NCBI GenBank assembly: GCA_021155205.1
Contig: JAJNPS010000047.1
Span: 186,001 to 250,000, forward strand
Source of the DNA: Rhodobacterales bacterium
Lineage (GTDB): Bacteria; Pseudomonadota; Alphaproteobacteria; Rhodobacterales; Rhodobacteraceae
DNA: 64,000 bases
Direction of reading: 5' to 3'
The notes beneath the pieces are model-generated. The model was not told where the DNA came from and made no database searches. It saw only the letters and a list, made by a program, of their open reading frames with translations. A program made the translations under genes and the position numbers. Positions 52,230 through 60,730 of this stretch are shown one piece after another. Numbering within the stretch: position 1 is the stretch's first letter; each line of letters opens with the position of its first letter.

Positions 52230-53513
52230 GTGGACACGATCTTCGCTTTGGCCAGCGCCAGGGGCAGGGCGGGCGTTGCGGTGATCCGGATTTCCGGGCC
52301 GCGCGCCCACGCGGCAGTAGCCGCCCTTTGCGCGCTGCCGATTGAACGTCGGGCGTCAGTACGGATGCTGGTCTGGCAAGGCGAAGTGCTTGATCAGGCG
52401 CTGGTGCTGACGTTTGGCGCGGGAAGAAGCTTTACGGGCGAAGAAATGGCGGAGCTGCAGCTGCATGGCAGTCTTGCCTGCGTCACGGCCGTGCAACATG
52501 CGCTGGGTGCGTTTGGTCTGCGGATGGCAGAACCTGGCGAGTTCACCCGGCGCGCTCTTGCCAACGGCAGGCTGGACCTTGCCCAGGTCGAAGGACTGGC
52601 GGATCTGATCGACGCCGAAACCGAGGCGCAGCGCAGGCAGGCAATGCGAGTTCTATCCGGATCGCTGGGAGCCAGGGCAGCGGCGATCAAGGCGCCTCTT
52701 CTGCGTGCTTCGGCGCTGATTGCCGCGCTGATCGATTTTGCCGGTGAGGACTTGCCAGAAGGACTTTTGCAAGAGATCGGCGCGGAACTTGAGAAGGCCC
52801 GCGAAGTCCTTGCTGCCGAGATTGCAGGAGCGCAGGCGGCGGAACGTATTCGCGACGGTTTCGAAGTCGCAATTATTGGTGCGCCGAATGTTGGAAAATC
52901 AAGCCTTCTCAACAGGCTGGCCGGTCGAGAGGCGGCGATCACATCGTCCGTTGCCGGGACGACCCGCGATGTGATCGAAGTCCGAATGGATATCGGAGGC
53001 CTTGCAGTGACGTTGCTGGATACAGCAGGGCTGCGCGATACCGAAGACCCCGTCGAGTCGATTGGCATCGCACGGGCGCGCGAACGGGCGGAGCTTGCAG
53101 ACCTTCGTCTTTTGCTCATTGATGGCGATGCGCCCCCGGGGGCCGGCCTGTTACCGGGCGATCTGACTGTGCGGAGCAAGTGCGATCTGCCGGGAAAATC
53201 AGACATGCCATATTCAGTATCGGCGATAACGGGCGCGGGCGTCGATGAATTGCTTGCTGCTCTTGGTGCTGAACTGTCGAAACGGGTTGCCGGCGCGGGC
53301 ACCGCTACACGCGCGCGCCACCGTGTCGCTCTTGAGAGTGCGCTGCGGGCTTTGGAATCTGCGGCAGTTGCGCTATTGCAAGGCGAAGCAAAGCTGGAAA
53401 TTGTTGCTGACGATCTTCGCTCCGCCGCGACCGCCCTAGACAAGCTCGTTGGAAAATTGGGCGTGGAAGATTTGCTTGATCAGATCTTTTCCAGCTTTTG
53501 CATCGGAAAGTAG
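52230..53513 (+). CDS. mnmE: tRNA modification GTPase MnmE
   Basis: With MnmG, MnmE makes the cmnm5 modification at U34 of tRNA. The 427-residue protein starts at GTG 52230 (ACAGGAGG upstream). It has a folate-binding N-domain (TIFALASARGRAGVAVIRISGP), the GTPase P-loop GAPNVGKSSLLNRL near residue 217, SSVAGTTRD, DTAGLRDTED, and the C-terminal CIGK with the catalytic cysteine. A GTPase of about 450 residues is usual. The next gene starts 9 bp later. Confidence 0.97.
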   Translation: MDTIFALASARGRAGVAVIRISGPRAHAAVAALCALPIERRASVRMLVWQGEVLDQALVLTFGAGRSFTGEEMAELQLHGSLACVTAVQHALGAFGLRMAEPGEFTRRALANGRLDLAQVEGLADLIDAETEAQRRQAMRVLSGSLGARAAAIKAPLLRASALIAALIDFAGEDLPEGLLQEIGAELEKAREVLAAEIAGAQAAERIRDGFEVAIIGAPNVGKSSLLNRLAGREAAITSSVAGTTRDVIEVRMDIGGLAVTLLDTAGLRDTEDPVESIGIARARERAELADLRLLLIDGDAPPGAGLLPGDLTVRSKCDLPGKSDMPYSVSAITGAGVDELLAALGAELSKRVAGAGTATRARHRVALESALRALESAAVALLQGEAKLEIVADDLRSAATALDKLVGKLGVEDLLDQIFSSFCIGK

Positions 53514-53514
53514 G

Positions 53515-53530
53515 AGTTTCACGTGAAACA
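53515..53530. promoter_or_regulatory. parS: parS-like centromere site containing the mnmG start codon
   Basis: AGTTTCACGTGAAACA differs in one outer base from the consensus parS TGTTTCACGTGAAACA. The inner 14 bp are a perfect palindrome. Its CACGTG centre supplies the GTG start codon of mnmG (53523-53525), and the ribosome site AGGAG abuts its left edge. ParB binding here would sit exactly on the mnmG start. Confidence 0.9.
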
Positions 53531-55388
53531 ATACGATGTTGTGGTGGTCGGCGGCGGGCATGCTGGGGTCGAGGCTGCCTGTGCTTCGGCGCGTCGTGGC
53601 GCCCGCACGGCGCTTATCACAATGCGTCGCGAAACCATAGGTGTGCTGTCATGCAATCCCGCGATAGGGGGATTGGGGAAAGGGCACCTTGTTCGTGAAA
53701 TCGACGCGTTGGATGGAGTCATGGGGCGCGTGGCCGACCGTGCGGGGATACAGTTTCGGCTGCTTAACCGCAGCAAGGGCCCGGCCGTCCAAGGCCCGCG
53801 CGCCCAAATTGACCGCGCAGCCTATCGGCGCGAGATGCAGCAAGTGATCGCGACGCAGCCCGGGCTTGACGTGGTCGCAGGAGAGGTGTCCAGCCTATTG
53901 ATGGACAGTCACCGCGTGACGGGCGTCACCCTTGCATCGGGCACCACCCTGATGGCGCGCGCCGTTGTTGTGACGGCGGGGACTTTTTTGAATGGTGTGA
54001 TTCACGTCGGAGACCAAAAGCAACCCGGCGGGCGGGCGGGCGATGCGGCCAGCGTCTACCTCGCGCATTTTCTAGCTGACATGGGCTTGCATCGTGGCAG
54101 GCTCAAGACGGGAACGCCGCCTCGCCTGGACGGCGCGACGATCAACTGGAAAAGTGTCGATATGCAGCCGGGTGACGAATGCCCCGTCATGCTGTCCTTT
54201 CTGAGCGCAAGCCCAGAGTGCCGTCAGATCTCTTGCGGCGTGACCACGACAAATGAAGAAACGCACGAAATCGTTCGCAAGAACATAACCTTGTCCGCGA
54301 TGTACGGTGGCCACATAGACGGCGTGGGTCCGCGCTACTGCCCGTCGATCGAGGACAAGGTCGTGCGGTTTGGAGACAAAAGCGGCCACCAGGTCTATCT
54401 TGAGCCGGAGGGGCTTGACGATTCGACGGTCTATCCTAACGGCATCTCAACATCTCTCCCAGCCGAGGTCCAACTGGCCTATGTCCGAACCATTCATGGG
54501 CTTGAATCGGCTAAAATTCTGCAGCCGGGCTACGCTATCGAGTACGACTATTTCGATCCGCGCGGCCTTTCACCGACACTGTCTGTTATTGGTCAAGAAG
54601 GCCTCTTCTTTGCTGGCCAGATCAACGGCACGACAGGCTATGAAGAAGCCGCAGCGCAGGGCATGGTTGCGGGCCTCAACGCGGCGGCAGCAGCGCTAGA
54701 CCTTGACCGTGCGGTTTTTGGCCGGGGCGACAGCTACATTGGCGTGCTGATAGATGACCTTACCACGCGCGGAGTCACCGAGCCGTATCGAATTTTTACG
54801 TCACGTGCCGAGTTTCGGCTGTCCTTGCGGGCGGACAACGCCGATCAACGACTGACGGCGATGGGCCGCAGGATCGGCTGCATTGGTGACGCCCGATGGG
54901 AGGCGTACTCCAACAAGGCTGCAGAAGTTGCGCGCGGCACCGCTTTACTGCGGGCGGCGGTCTTCTCACCGAAAGAGTTGGCGGCGCAAGATATTCAGGT
55001 CAGTCAGGATGGTCAGCCGCGCTCGGCGTTTGCGCTCCTTGGGCTCGCAGGGGTGACGACTGAGGAGATCGCAAAATTGGTTCCAGAGTTTCGCATAATT
55101 GACCCCGGAACGCAGCGCCAGATCTCGATTGATGCGCTGTATGCTCCCTATCAGGATCGCCAGAGCGCCGATGTGGCAGCACTGAAGCGGGACGAGGCGC
55201 TTCTGATTCCCGCGGATTTCGACTATGACGGTCTTTCGGGGTTGTCGAATGAGATCAAGGCAAGGCTTCGTCTGGTGCGTCCCGGCAATCTCGCACAGGC
55301 CGCACGCATGGAGGGAATGACGCCCGCCGCACTTACGCTTCTCTTGGCCAACATGCGGAGCAGTCTTCAGGCGCGCGCCAGCAGATGA
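53523..55388 (+). CDS. mnmG: tRNA uridine-5-carboxymethylaminomethyl modification enzyme MnmG
   Basis: The 621-residue FAD protein has the dinucleotide motif VVVVGGGHAGVEAACASARRG (about 6-26), the motif IGGLGKGHLVREIDALDG, GTFLNGVIHVG, FAGQINGTTGYEEAAAQG and TSRAEFRLSLRADNAD. It works with MnmE on tRNA wobble uridines. The GTG start lies inside a parS-like palindrome. It overlaps rsmG by 4 bp. A+T at third codon positions looks higher than in the flagellar genes. Confidence 0.98.
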   Translation: MKQYDVVVVGGGHAGVEAACASARRGARTALITMRRETIGVLSCNPAIGGLGKGHLVREIDALDGVMGRVADRAGIQFRLLNRSKGPAVQGPRAQIDRAAYRREMQQVIATQPGLDVVAGEVSSLLMDSHRVTGVTLASGTTLMARAVVVTAGTFLNGVIHVGDQKQPGGRAGDAASVYLAHFLADMGLHRGRLKTGTPPRLDGATINWKSVDMQPGDECPVMLSFLSASPECRQISCGVTTTNEETHEIVRKNITLSAMYGGHIDGVGPRYCPSIEDKVVRFGDKSGHQVYLEPEGLDDSTVYPNGISTSLPAEVQLAYVRTIHGLESAKILQPGYAIEYDYFDPRGLSPTLSVIGQEGLFFAGQINGTTGYEEAAAQGMVAGLNAAAAALDLDRAVFGRGDSYIGVLIDDLTTRGVTEPYRIFTSRAEFRLSLRADNADQRLTAMGRRIGCIGDARWEAYSNKAAEVARGTALLRAAVFSPKELAAQDIQVSQDGQPRSAFALLGLAGVTTEEIAKLVPEFRIIDPGTQRQISIDALYAPYQDRQSADVAALKRDEALLIPADFDYDGLSGLSNEIKARLRLVRPGNLAQAARMEGMTPAALTLLLANMRSSLQARASR

Positions 55389-56011
55389 CGGGCGGGCGTG
55401 GGCTTCTTCCGAAAAGCATGGGTGTTTCACGTGAAACAGAGGCGCGGCTTGGGGCCTTTTTGGATCGCGTTGCCTTATGGACGGTGAAGATAAATCTTGT
55501 TTCGCGCGGCACTATTGCCGATCTGCATGCTCGGCATTTGCTGGACAGCGCGCAACTCCTTGATCACGCACGCTCATCCGACAGAATCTGGGCTGATCTT
55601 GGAAGCGGCGGCGGTTTTCCGGCAATCGTGATTGCGATCATTGCCCGGGACATTCGGCCAGACATCCGGTTCACGCTAGTTGAATCCGACAAGAGAAAAG
55701 CCACGTTTCTGCGCATGATTGTTGCAGAACAGCGCCTTTCTGCAACTGTTGTGGCCGCGCGAATAGAAAGTGTGCCGCCGCTTAAGGCAGATGTTGTTTC
55801 TGCGCGGGCTCTTGCTCCCCTAGACAGGCTCCTGGGGATGGCTGAGCGACATCTTGCGACGGACGGAATTGCGCTTTTCCCAAAGGGCGAAACATATCGT
55901 GCCGAGATTGCAACTGCGCGCAAGACGTGGCATTTCGACGTCGAGGACACGCCAAGCGTGACCCGTGACGCCGCAGCGCTGTTGAAAATCAAGGATATAC
56001 GCCGTGCCTGA
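55385..56011 (+). CDS. rsmG: 16S rRNA (guanine-527-N7) methyltransferase RsmG
   Basis: The 208-residue SAM-dependent methyltransferase has HLLDSAQLL, WADLGSGGGFPAIVIAI (SAM motif) and LVESDKRKATFLRMI, typical of RsmG (GidB). The ATG at 55385 overlaps the mnmG stop (ATGA); the ATG at 55418 would give a start nearer to many homologues. Codons for V-S-R-E-T right after the second ATG form a perfect parS. RsmG overlaps parA by 8 bp. Confidence 0.95.
   Translation: MTGGRGLLPKSMGVSRETEARLGAFLDRVALWTVKINLVSRGTIADLHARHLLDSAQLLDHARSSDRIWADLGSGGGFPAIVIAIIARDIRPDIRFTLVESDKRKATFLRMIVAEQRLSATVVAARIESVPPLKADVVSARALAPLDRLLGMAERHLATDGIALFPKGETYRAEIATARKTWHFDVEDTPSVTRDAAALLKIKDIRRA
55423..55438. promoter_or_regulatory. 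parS: Perfect parS site inside the 5' end of rsmG
   Basis: TGTTTCACGTGAAACA matches the consensus parS in all 16 positions. It is read in frame as part of G-V-S-R-E-T in RsmG, an arrangement known from rsmG/gidB genes of many bacteria. Here ParB would load and spread to build the partition complex near the origin. It lies 1.9 kb from the first site and 0.6 kb before parA. Confidence 0.96.
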
Positions 56012-56831
56012 CCAGTCGCGCAAGCCCGCTCCGAGAATCATCTCAGTCGCGAATCAGAAGGGCGGCGTTGGCAAGACCACGACAGCGATTAACCTCTCCG
56101 CAGGTCTGGCGGAGCTTGGATCGCGGGTGCTGCTGATTGACCTTGATCCGCAGGGAAACGCCTCAACCGGATTGGGAATAGGCGCCGCCCAGCGTCAGCG
56201 CACAACATATGACCTGCTGTTTGACGAAGCCCCGCTGGGGGATGTCATCCTTCAGACCGCCACACCCGGCGTCATGATCGCGCCGTCGAATTCTGACCTA
56301 TCGTCCGCCGATATGGAACTGGTGTCGAACGAGAGGCGGAGCTTTCTGTTGCATGATGCACTGCGGCAACCAGCGATGGAGCCGTTCGGGTTCGACGTGA
56401 TCCTGATCGATTGCCCGCCGTCGCTTAGCCTGTTGACCGTGAATGCGCTCATCGCCTGCCATTCAGTGCTGGTTCCGCTGCAGGCGGAGTTCTTTGCGCT
56501 TGAAGGCTTGTCGCAACTGATGCTCACGATCCGTGAGATCCGGCAGACCGCCAACCCCGACCTGCGGATCGAAGGCATCGCGATGACCATGTCCGACAGC
56601 CGCAACCGCCTGTCGCAGCAGGTCGAGGCGGATGTCCGTGCCGCCTTGGGCGACCTCGTATTCAAGACGGTCATCCCGCGCGCGGTTCGCATCAGCGAGG
56701 CGCCCTCCTTCGCTCTGCCCGTGCTGACGTACGATTCATCCTCGCGTGGCGCGATGGCTTACCGCGCGCTTTCGGCTGAACTAGCAGCGCGCCATCAACT
56801 CCTTCCAACAAAAGCCGAGGTTCACGGATAA
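56004..56831 (+). CDS. parA: Chromosome partitioning ATPase ParA (Soj)
   Basis: The 275-residue Walker-type ATPase has the deviant Walker A KGGVGKTT (19-26) preceded by ISVANQ, then LLIDLDPQGNASTGLG and VILIDCPPSLSLLTVNAL. ParA moves ParB-parS complexes during chromosome segregation. It starts with GTG at 56004, overlapping rsmG by 8 bp, with AAGGAT upstream. It is followed immediately by parB (TAATG). Confidence 0.98.
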   Translation: MPDQSRKPAPRIISVANQKGGVGKTTTAINLSAGLAELGSRVLLIDLDPQGNASTGLGIGAAQRQRTTYDLLFDEAPLGDVILQTATPGVMIAPSNSDLSSADMELVSNERRSFLLHDALRQPAMEPFGFDVILIDCPPSLSLLTVNALIACHSVLVPLQAEFFALEGLSQLMLTIREIRQTANPDLRIEGIAMTMSDSRNRLSQQVEADVRAALGDLVFKTVIPRAVRISEAPSFALPVLTYDSSSRGAMAYRALSAELAARHQLLPTKAEVHG

Positions 56832-57742
56832 TGGAGCAGAAACCTGAAAAGCGCGGACTCGGCCGCGGGCTTTCCGCGCTGATGGCGGATGTCGCCTTGG
56901 GTGGGACCGCAGCCGGCAGCGACCAGTTGCGCAAGATTACAACGCTTGTGCCCATCGAAAAACTGCGCGCCAACCCGCTGCAACCCCGGCGTGACTTCGA
57001 TCCTGCGGCTCTGGAAGACCTGTCAGCGTCGATCCGGGCCAAGGGCGTGCTCCAGCCCCTGATCGTGCGGCCCTCAGGCCGCGACGGCACCTATGAAATC
57101 GTCGCGGGAGAACGTCGCTGGCGCGCGGCGCAAATGGCACAAGTCCATGAATTGCCGGTGATTTCCCGAGATCTGGACGATACAGAAGTGCTGGAAATCG
57201 CGATCATCGAAAACATCCAGCGCGAAGATCTGAATGCCATCGAAGAGGCGATGGGCTTTCGTCAACTCATGGACCGCTTTGGCCATACCCAGGAACGCAT
57301 GGCCGAGGCGCTGTCCAAAAGCCGCAGCCATATCGCAAACCTCCTGCGCCTTCTGACCTTGCCTGATGGCGTGCAGGACATGGTCCGGCAGGGCCGACTT
57401 TCCGCCGGTCACGCCCGCGCGCTGATCACCAGCCCCAATCCGCTGGAGCTTGCGCAGATCGTGTTGGATCGCGGGCTGTCGGTGCGGGAAACCGAATCGC
57501 TCGCCCGCACCGCCCAGCCGACCCGCGATGCCCGTGCGCGCCGGACGGCCCGGGTACAGGACAAGGACGCAGACACCCGCGCGCTGGAGGCTGACCTGTC
57601 GGCAAATCTCGGGATGTCGGTCCAGATCGCGCATGAAATCGGTGGATCGACCGGCGTGATGTCGATCCGCTACAATACACTGGACGACCTGGACCGGCTT
57701 TGTCGGGGCCTGTCAATGCTTCCGGCCCTCGACGCGATGTAG
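56831..57742 (+). CDS. parB: Chromosome partitioning CTPase ParB (Spo0J)
   Basis: The 303-residue protein has the ParA-stimulating basic start RGLGRGLSALM (8-18), the CTP-binding motif GTYEIVAGERRWRAA (86-100) and ENIQREDLNAIEEA, a helix-turn-helix HTQERMAEALSKSRSHIANLLRL (152-174) that reads parS, and a C-terminal dimer domain. It is the last gene of the mnmE-mnmG-rsmG-parA-parB series and converges on hemW one base away. Confidence 0.98.
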   Translation: MEQKPEKRGLGRGLSALMADVALGGTAAGSDQLRKITTLVPIEKLRANPLQPRRDFDPAALEDLSASIRAKGVLQPLIVRPSGRDGTYEIVAGERRWRAAQMAQVHELPVISRDLDDTEVLEIAIIENIQREDLNAIEEAMGFRQLMDRFGHTQERMAEALSKSRSHIANLLRLLTLPDGVQDMVRQGRLSAGHARALITSPNPLELAQIVLDRGLSVRETESLARTAQPTRDARARRTARVQDKDADTRALEADLSANLGMSVQIAHEIGGSTGVMSIRYNTLDDLDRLCRGLSMLPALDAM

Positions 57743-57743
57743 G

Positions 57744-58904
57744 CTAATCGCCGCGCATCAGACGGCGCAAGACGGCGTTCAGCACCAGCCGACCGTCTGA
57801 CGTCGCGCAAAGACTGTCACCCGTCAGATCAAGCAGGCCAAGGCCGGTCAGTTCCGACACCGCGTCCGGGTCGAGCGCCGCGCCAGTGACCTCTCTGTGG
57901 CGACTGATATTGACACCTTCCGCCGTCCGCAGCCCCATCATCAGGTACTCCTGACCCCATTCCTGCTGTGTTAGAGCCGCTCTTGACGCCTCTCCCGAAC
58001 CATTCTTCAGCACGGCGTTCAGCCAGACCTGCGGTTTCAACGGCGTTTCCGTCGCATGGCGCCCCCCGTCCAGTGTCAGGCGACCATGTGCGCCGGGCCC
58101 GATGCCGACGTAGTCGCCGCCCCGCCAGTAGATCAGATTGTGCCGCGACTCCGCGCCTGGCCGCGCATAGTTCGAGACCTCATAGGCATGAAGGCCCGCG
58201 GCCTCACAAATATCGTTTGTTTTCATATACATATCTGCTGAAAGGTCTTCGCCGGGCAACCCTTTGAGTCCCCCTTTGGCATGCCGGTCGCCAAAGGCTG
58301 TCCCCGGCTCGATCGTCAGCTGGTAAAGGGACAAATGGTCGCCCGCCCAATCCAGCGCAGCCGACAACTCATCCGCCCAGATCGCGAGGGTCTGATCCTG
58401 CCGCGCGTAGATCAAGTCAAGGCTTGTCCGTCCGAAAACACCCGCCGCCACGTCAAACGCCACGCGTGCCTCGCGCGCAGTGTGCAGACGGCCAAGCCGC
58501 TTCAGATCCTCGTCGTTCAACGCCTGGATGCCCATGGACACGCGGTTCACGCCCGCTGCGGCATAGGCGCGAAAGCGGCCCGCCTCGACCGAGGACGGGT
58601 TGGCCTCCAGCGTAATTTCGGGGTCATTGACCATCGGCCAGGTGGCGCGGATGCGGTCAAGGATGGCACCGACGACATCGGGATCCATCAGCGACGGCGT
58701 CCCACCGCCGAAATAGACCGTCTCAAGCAGACGCCCCGCAGTCTCGCGACCCGCGCGGTCGATCTCGCTCAGATAGGCGACGCGCCAGTGATCGTGGTTG
58801 ATCGTCGCACTGACATGGCTGTTGAAATCACAATAAGGGCATTTCGACTGGCAAAACGGCCAGTGAAGGTAAAGACCAAAGCCGCCTGGAACGGGCGTCG
58901 CCAC
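57744..58904 (-). CDS. hemW: Radical SAM heme chaperone HemW
   Basis: The 386-residue radical SAM protein has the iron-sulfur motif CQSKCPYC (C18, C22, C25), then ETVYFGGGTPSLMDPD and the HemW marker HNLIYW with GIGPGAHG. HemW passes heme to apoproteins such as respiratory enzymes. Unlike true HemN it lacks the extra C-terminal domain, as expected for this length. Upstream is the ridA-rdgB-rph group on the same strand, 3 bp away. Confidence 0.94.
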   Translation of the reverse strand: MATPVPGGFGLYLHWPFCQSKCPYCDFNSHVSATINHDHWRVAYLSEIDRAGRETAGRLLETVYFGGGTPSLMDPDVVGAILDRIRATWPMVNDPEITLEANPSSVEAGRFRAYAAAGVNRVSMGIQALNDEDLKRLGRLHTAREARVAFDVAAGVFGRTSLDLIYARQDQTLAIWADELSAALDWAGDHLSLYQLTIEPGTAFGDRHAKGGLKGLPGEDLSADMYMKTNDICEAAGLHAYEVSNYARPGAESRHNLIYWRGGDYVGIGPGAHGRLTLDGGRHATETPLKPQVWLNAVLKNGSGEASRAALTQQEWGQEYLMMGLRTAEGVNISRHREVTGAALDPDAVSELTGLGLLDLTGDSLCATSDGRLVLNAVLRRLMRGD

Positions 58905-58907
58905 CCA

Positions 58908-59282
58908 TCAGCCCCGAAACGCCGTGACTTCGATCTCGATCAGCATCTCCGGCCGGATCAGGCCGGCGATGACCATTGTCGCGGCAGGGCGAACCTTTCC
59001 CAGCGCTTCACTCAGTGCAGGCAGGACCGCGTCGACAAGGCTTGCATTGGTCAGGGTGTACTGCACACGCACGATGTCGTGCATGGTAAACCCCGCTTCG
59101 GTCAGGACCGATGCGATGGTGCGAAAACAATTGCGCGCCTGATCAAGTGCGCTGTCCGGCATCTTCATCGTTGCATAGTCATAACCGGTGACGCCCGAGA
59201 CAAAGCACCAGCCGCCCTTCACCACCGCGCGGGAATAGCCCATGGTCGCCTCGAACGGCGATCCTGTTGAGATGCGTTTCAT
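58908..59282 (-). CDS. RidA-family reactive-intermediate deaminase
   Basis: The 124-residue protein has the RidA/YjgF look: YSRAVVKGGWCFVSGVTGYD, QARNCFRTIASVLTEAGFTMHDIVRVQYTL and PAATMVIAGLIRPEMLIEIEVTAF. RidA proteins hydrolyse reactive enamines and imines formed by PLP enzymes. The conserved arginine of the active site (VRPAATMV, where RidA has RPA) is present. I chose the ATG at 59282, overlapping the rdgB TGA (ATGA) with AGGGAG upstream; a GTG at 59291 would sit on the ribosome site. Confidence 0.88.
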   Translation of the reverse strand: MKRISTGSPFEATMGYSRAVVKGGWCFVSGVTGYDYATMKMPDSALDQARNCFRTIASVLTEAGFTMHDIVRVQYTLTNASLVDAVLPALSEALGKVRPAATMVIAGLIRPEMLIEIEVTAFRG

Positions 59283-59887
59283 TCCAGACACTCCCTGACA
59301 AATTTCGCGAAGGCTTCGGCCCTATGGCTAATCCGGTTCTTCGCCTGCGGGTCCATCTCGGCAAAGGTGACGGTGTAGCCGTCGGGTTGAAACATCGGAT
59401 CATAGCCATGGCCCATCGTTCCGCGCATAGGCCAAATGACCTGTCCATGCACGACACCTTCGAAAACGGCATCCTGCCCATCCGGATGTGCAAGAACCAG
59501 CGTCGAGCGGAACTGCGCGCGCCGCGGATATGACGCGCGGCGCTCCTCCAGCAGGCCCCAGGTCTTTTCCATCGCCATCTGAAAATCGCGACCCCTGGGC
59601 GTTTCGGCCCAATCGGCGGTGTAGACCCCCGGCGCTCCATCCAGCGCGTCAACCGAAATCCCGGAATCGTCCGCCAGCGCCGTCATCCCGCTGGCGCGCG
59701 CGGCTGCACGCGCCTTGATCCGTGCATTTCCGACAAAGCTGGATTCCGTCTCGACGGGTTCGGGCAGGCCAAGCGCCGCAGCGCCCGTCGCCTCAACACC
59801 ATAGGGGGCAAGCAGGGCGCGCAATTCCTCCAGCTTGCCCGCATTGTGGGTCGCCAGAAGAAGCCTGTCACCCCGACGCAGCCGCAT
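59279..59887 (-). CDS. rdgB: dITP/XTP pyrophosphatase RdgB
   Basis: RdgB removes non-canonical purine nucleotides. The 202-residue protein has LLLATHNAGKLEELRALL (substrate motif T-x-N-x-x-K), ALADDSGISVDALDGAPGVYTADW and GHGYDPMF. The ATG at 59887 starts just before the motif; in-frame codons upstream to 60016 lie inside rph and are unrelated. It follows rph after 7 bp. Confidence 0.96.
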   Translation of the reverse strand: MRLRRGDRLLLATHNAGKLEELRALLAPYGVEATGAAALGLPEPVETESSFVGNARIKARAAARASGMTALADDSGISVDALDGAPGVYTADWAETPRGRDFQMAMEKTWGLLEERRASYPRRAQFRSTLVLAHPDGQDAVFEGVVHGQVIWPMRGTMGHGYDPMFQPDGYTVTFAEMDPQAKNRISHRAEAFAKFVRECLE

Positions 59888-59894
59888 TTCCGGA

Positions 59895-60608
59895 TTATCC
59901 GACTGCCGCGTTCTGTGCCGAAACCAGGGCCGCGACGCCCGCCTCGGCCAGATCCAGCATCTCGCCCATCTCCGCGCGCGAGAATGTGGCACCCTCGGCG
60001 GACATCTGCAGCTCAATCATGCGCCCACGCCCGGTCAGGACAAAGTTACCATCCGTTCCAGCCTGCGAATCCTCGGCATAGTCGAGGTCGAGGACCGTTT
60101 GCCCGGCATAAAGCCCGCAAGACACGGCAGCGACATTGTCGATGATGGGGTCCGACACGATCGTGCCCGCCTTCAGCATCTGGTTCACCGCCAGCCGCAA
60201 TGCGACCCAACCCCCGGTGATCGAGGCGCATCTGGTTCCGCCATCGGCCTGCACGACATCGCAGTCGATCACGATCTGACGCTCGCCCAAAGCCGACCGA
60301 TCAACAGCCGCGCGCAGCGATCGACCTATAAGCCGTTGAATTTCCTGCGTTCGGCCCGACTGCTTGCCTGCTGCGGCCTCGCGCCGGTTGCGCGAGTGCG
60401 TGGCGCGCGGCAGCATGCCGTATTCCGCCGTGACCCAGCCAAGGCCGGTGTTCTTCAGGAATGGAGGCGGCTTGTCCTCGACCGAGGCGGTGCACAGGAC
60501 ATGCGTGTCGCCAACCTTGATCAGACACGAGCCCTCCGCGTGCTTGATGACGCCGGTTTCGATGGAAATGCCGCGCATTTCGTCTAGTTTCCTGCCCGAA
60601 GGACGCAT
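59895..60608 (-). CDS. rph: Ribonuclease PH
   Basis: RNase PH trims tRNA 3' ends phosphorolytically. The 237-residue protein has LDEMRGISIETGVIKHAEGS, EYGMLPRATHSRNRREAAAGKQSGRTQEIQRLIGRSLRA (phosphate-binding arginines), IDCDVVQADGGTRCASITG and LDLDYAEDSQAGTDGNFV. It is the first gene of rph-rdgB-ridA-hemW and is divergent from hrcA, with 122 bp between. Confidence 0.98.
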   Translation of the reverse strand: MRPSGRKLDEMRGISIETGVIKHAEGSCLIKVGDTHVLCTASVEDKPPPFLKNTGLGWVTAEYGMLPRATHSRNRREAAAGKQSGRTQEIQRLIGRSLRAAVDRSALGERQIVIDCDVVQADGGTRCASITGGWVALRLAVNQMLKAGTIVSDPIIDNVAAVSCGLYAGQTVLDLDYAEDSQAGTDGNFVLTGRGRMIELQMSAEGATFSRAEMGEMLDLAEAGVAALVSAQNAAVG

Positions 60609-60730
60609 GGCAATTCCCCATCTGACTGTCAGGCGGCAGATAGGCAGGGCGGGTGTCGGGATGCAAGCCTGATTGACGCTGGCGGCCTGAATTCCCTAAA
60701 GTCGCCAATCGCCGGAAAGGGACAGCGCGG

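Noticed and set aside
60609..60730. CIRCE element upstream of hrcA.
   Set aside because: No TTAGCACTC-N9-GAGTGCTAA-like sequence is present in the gap.
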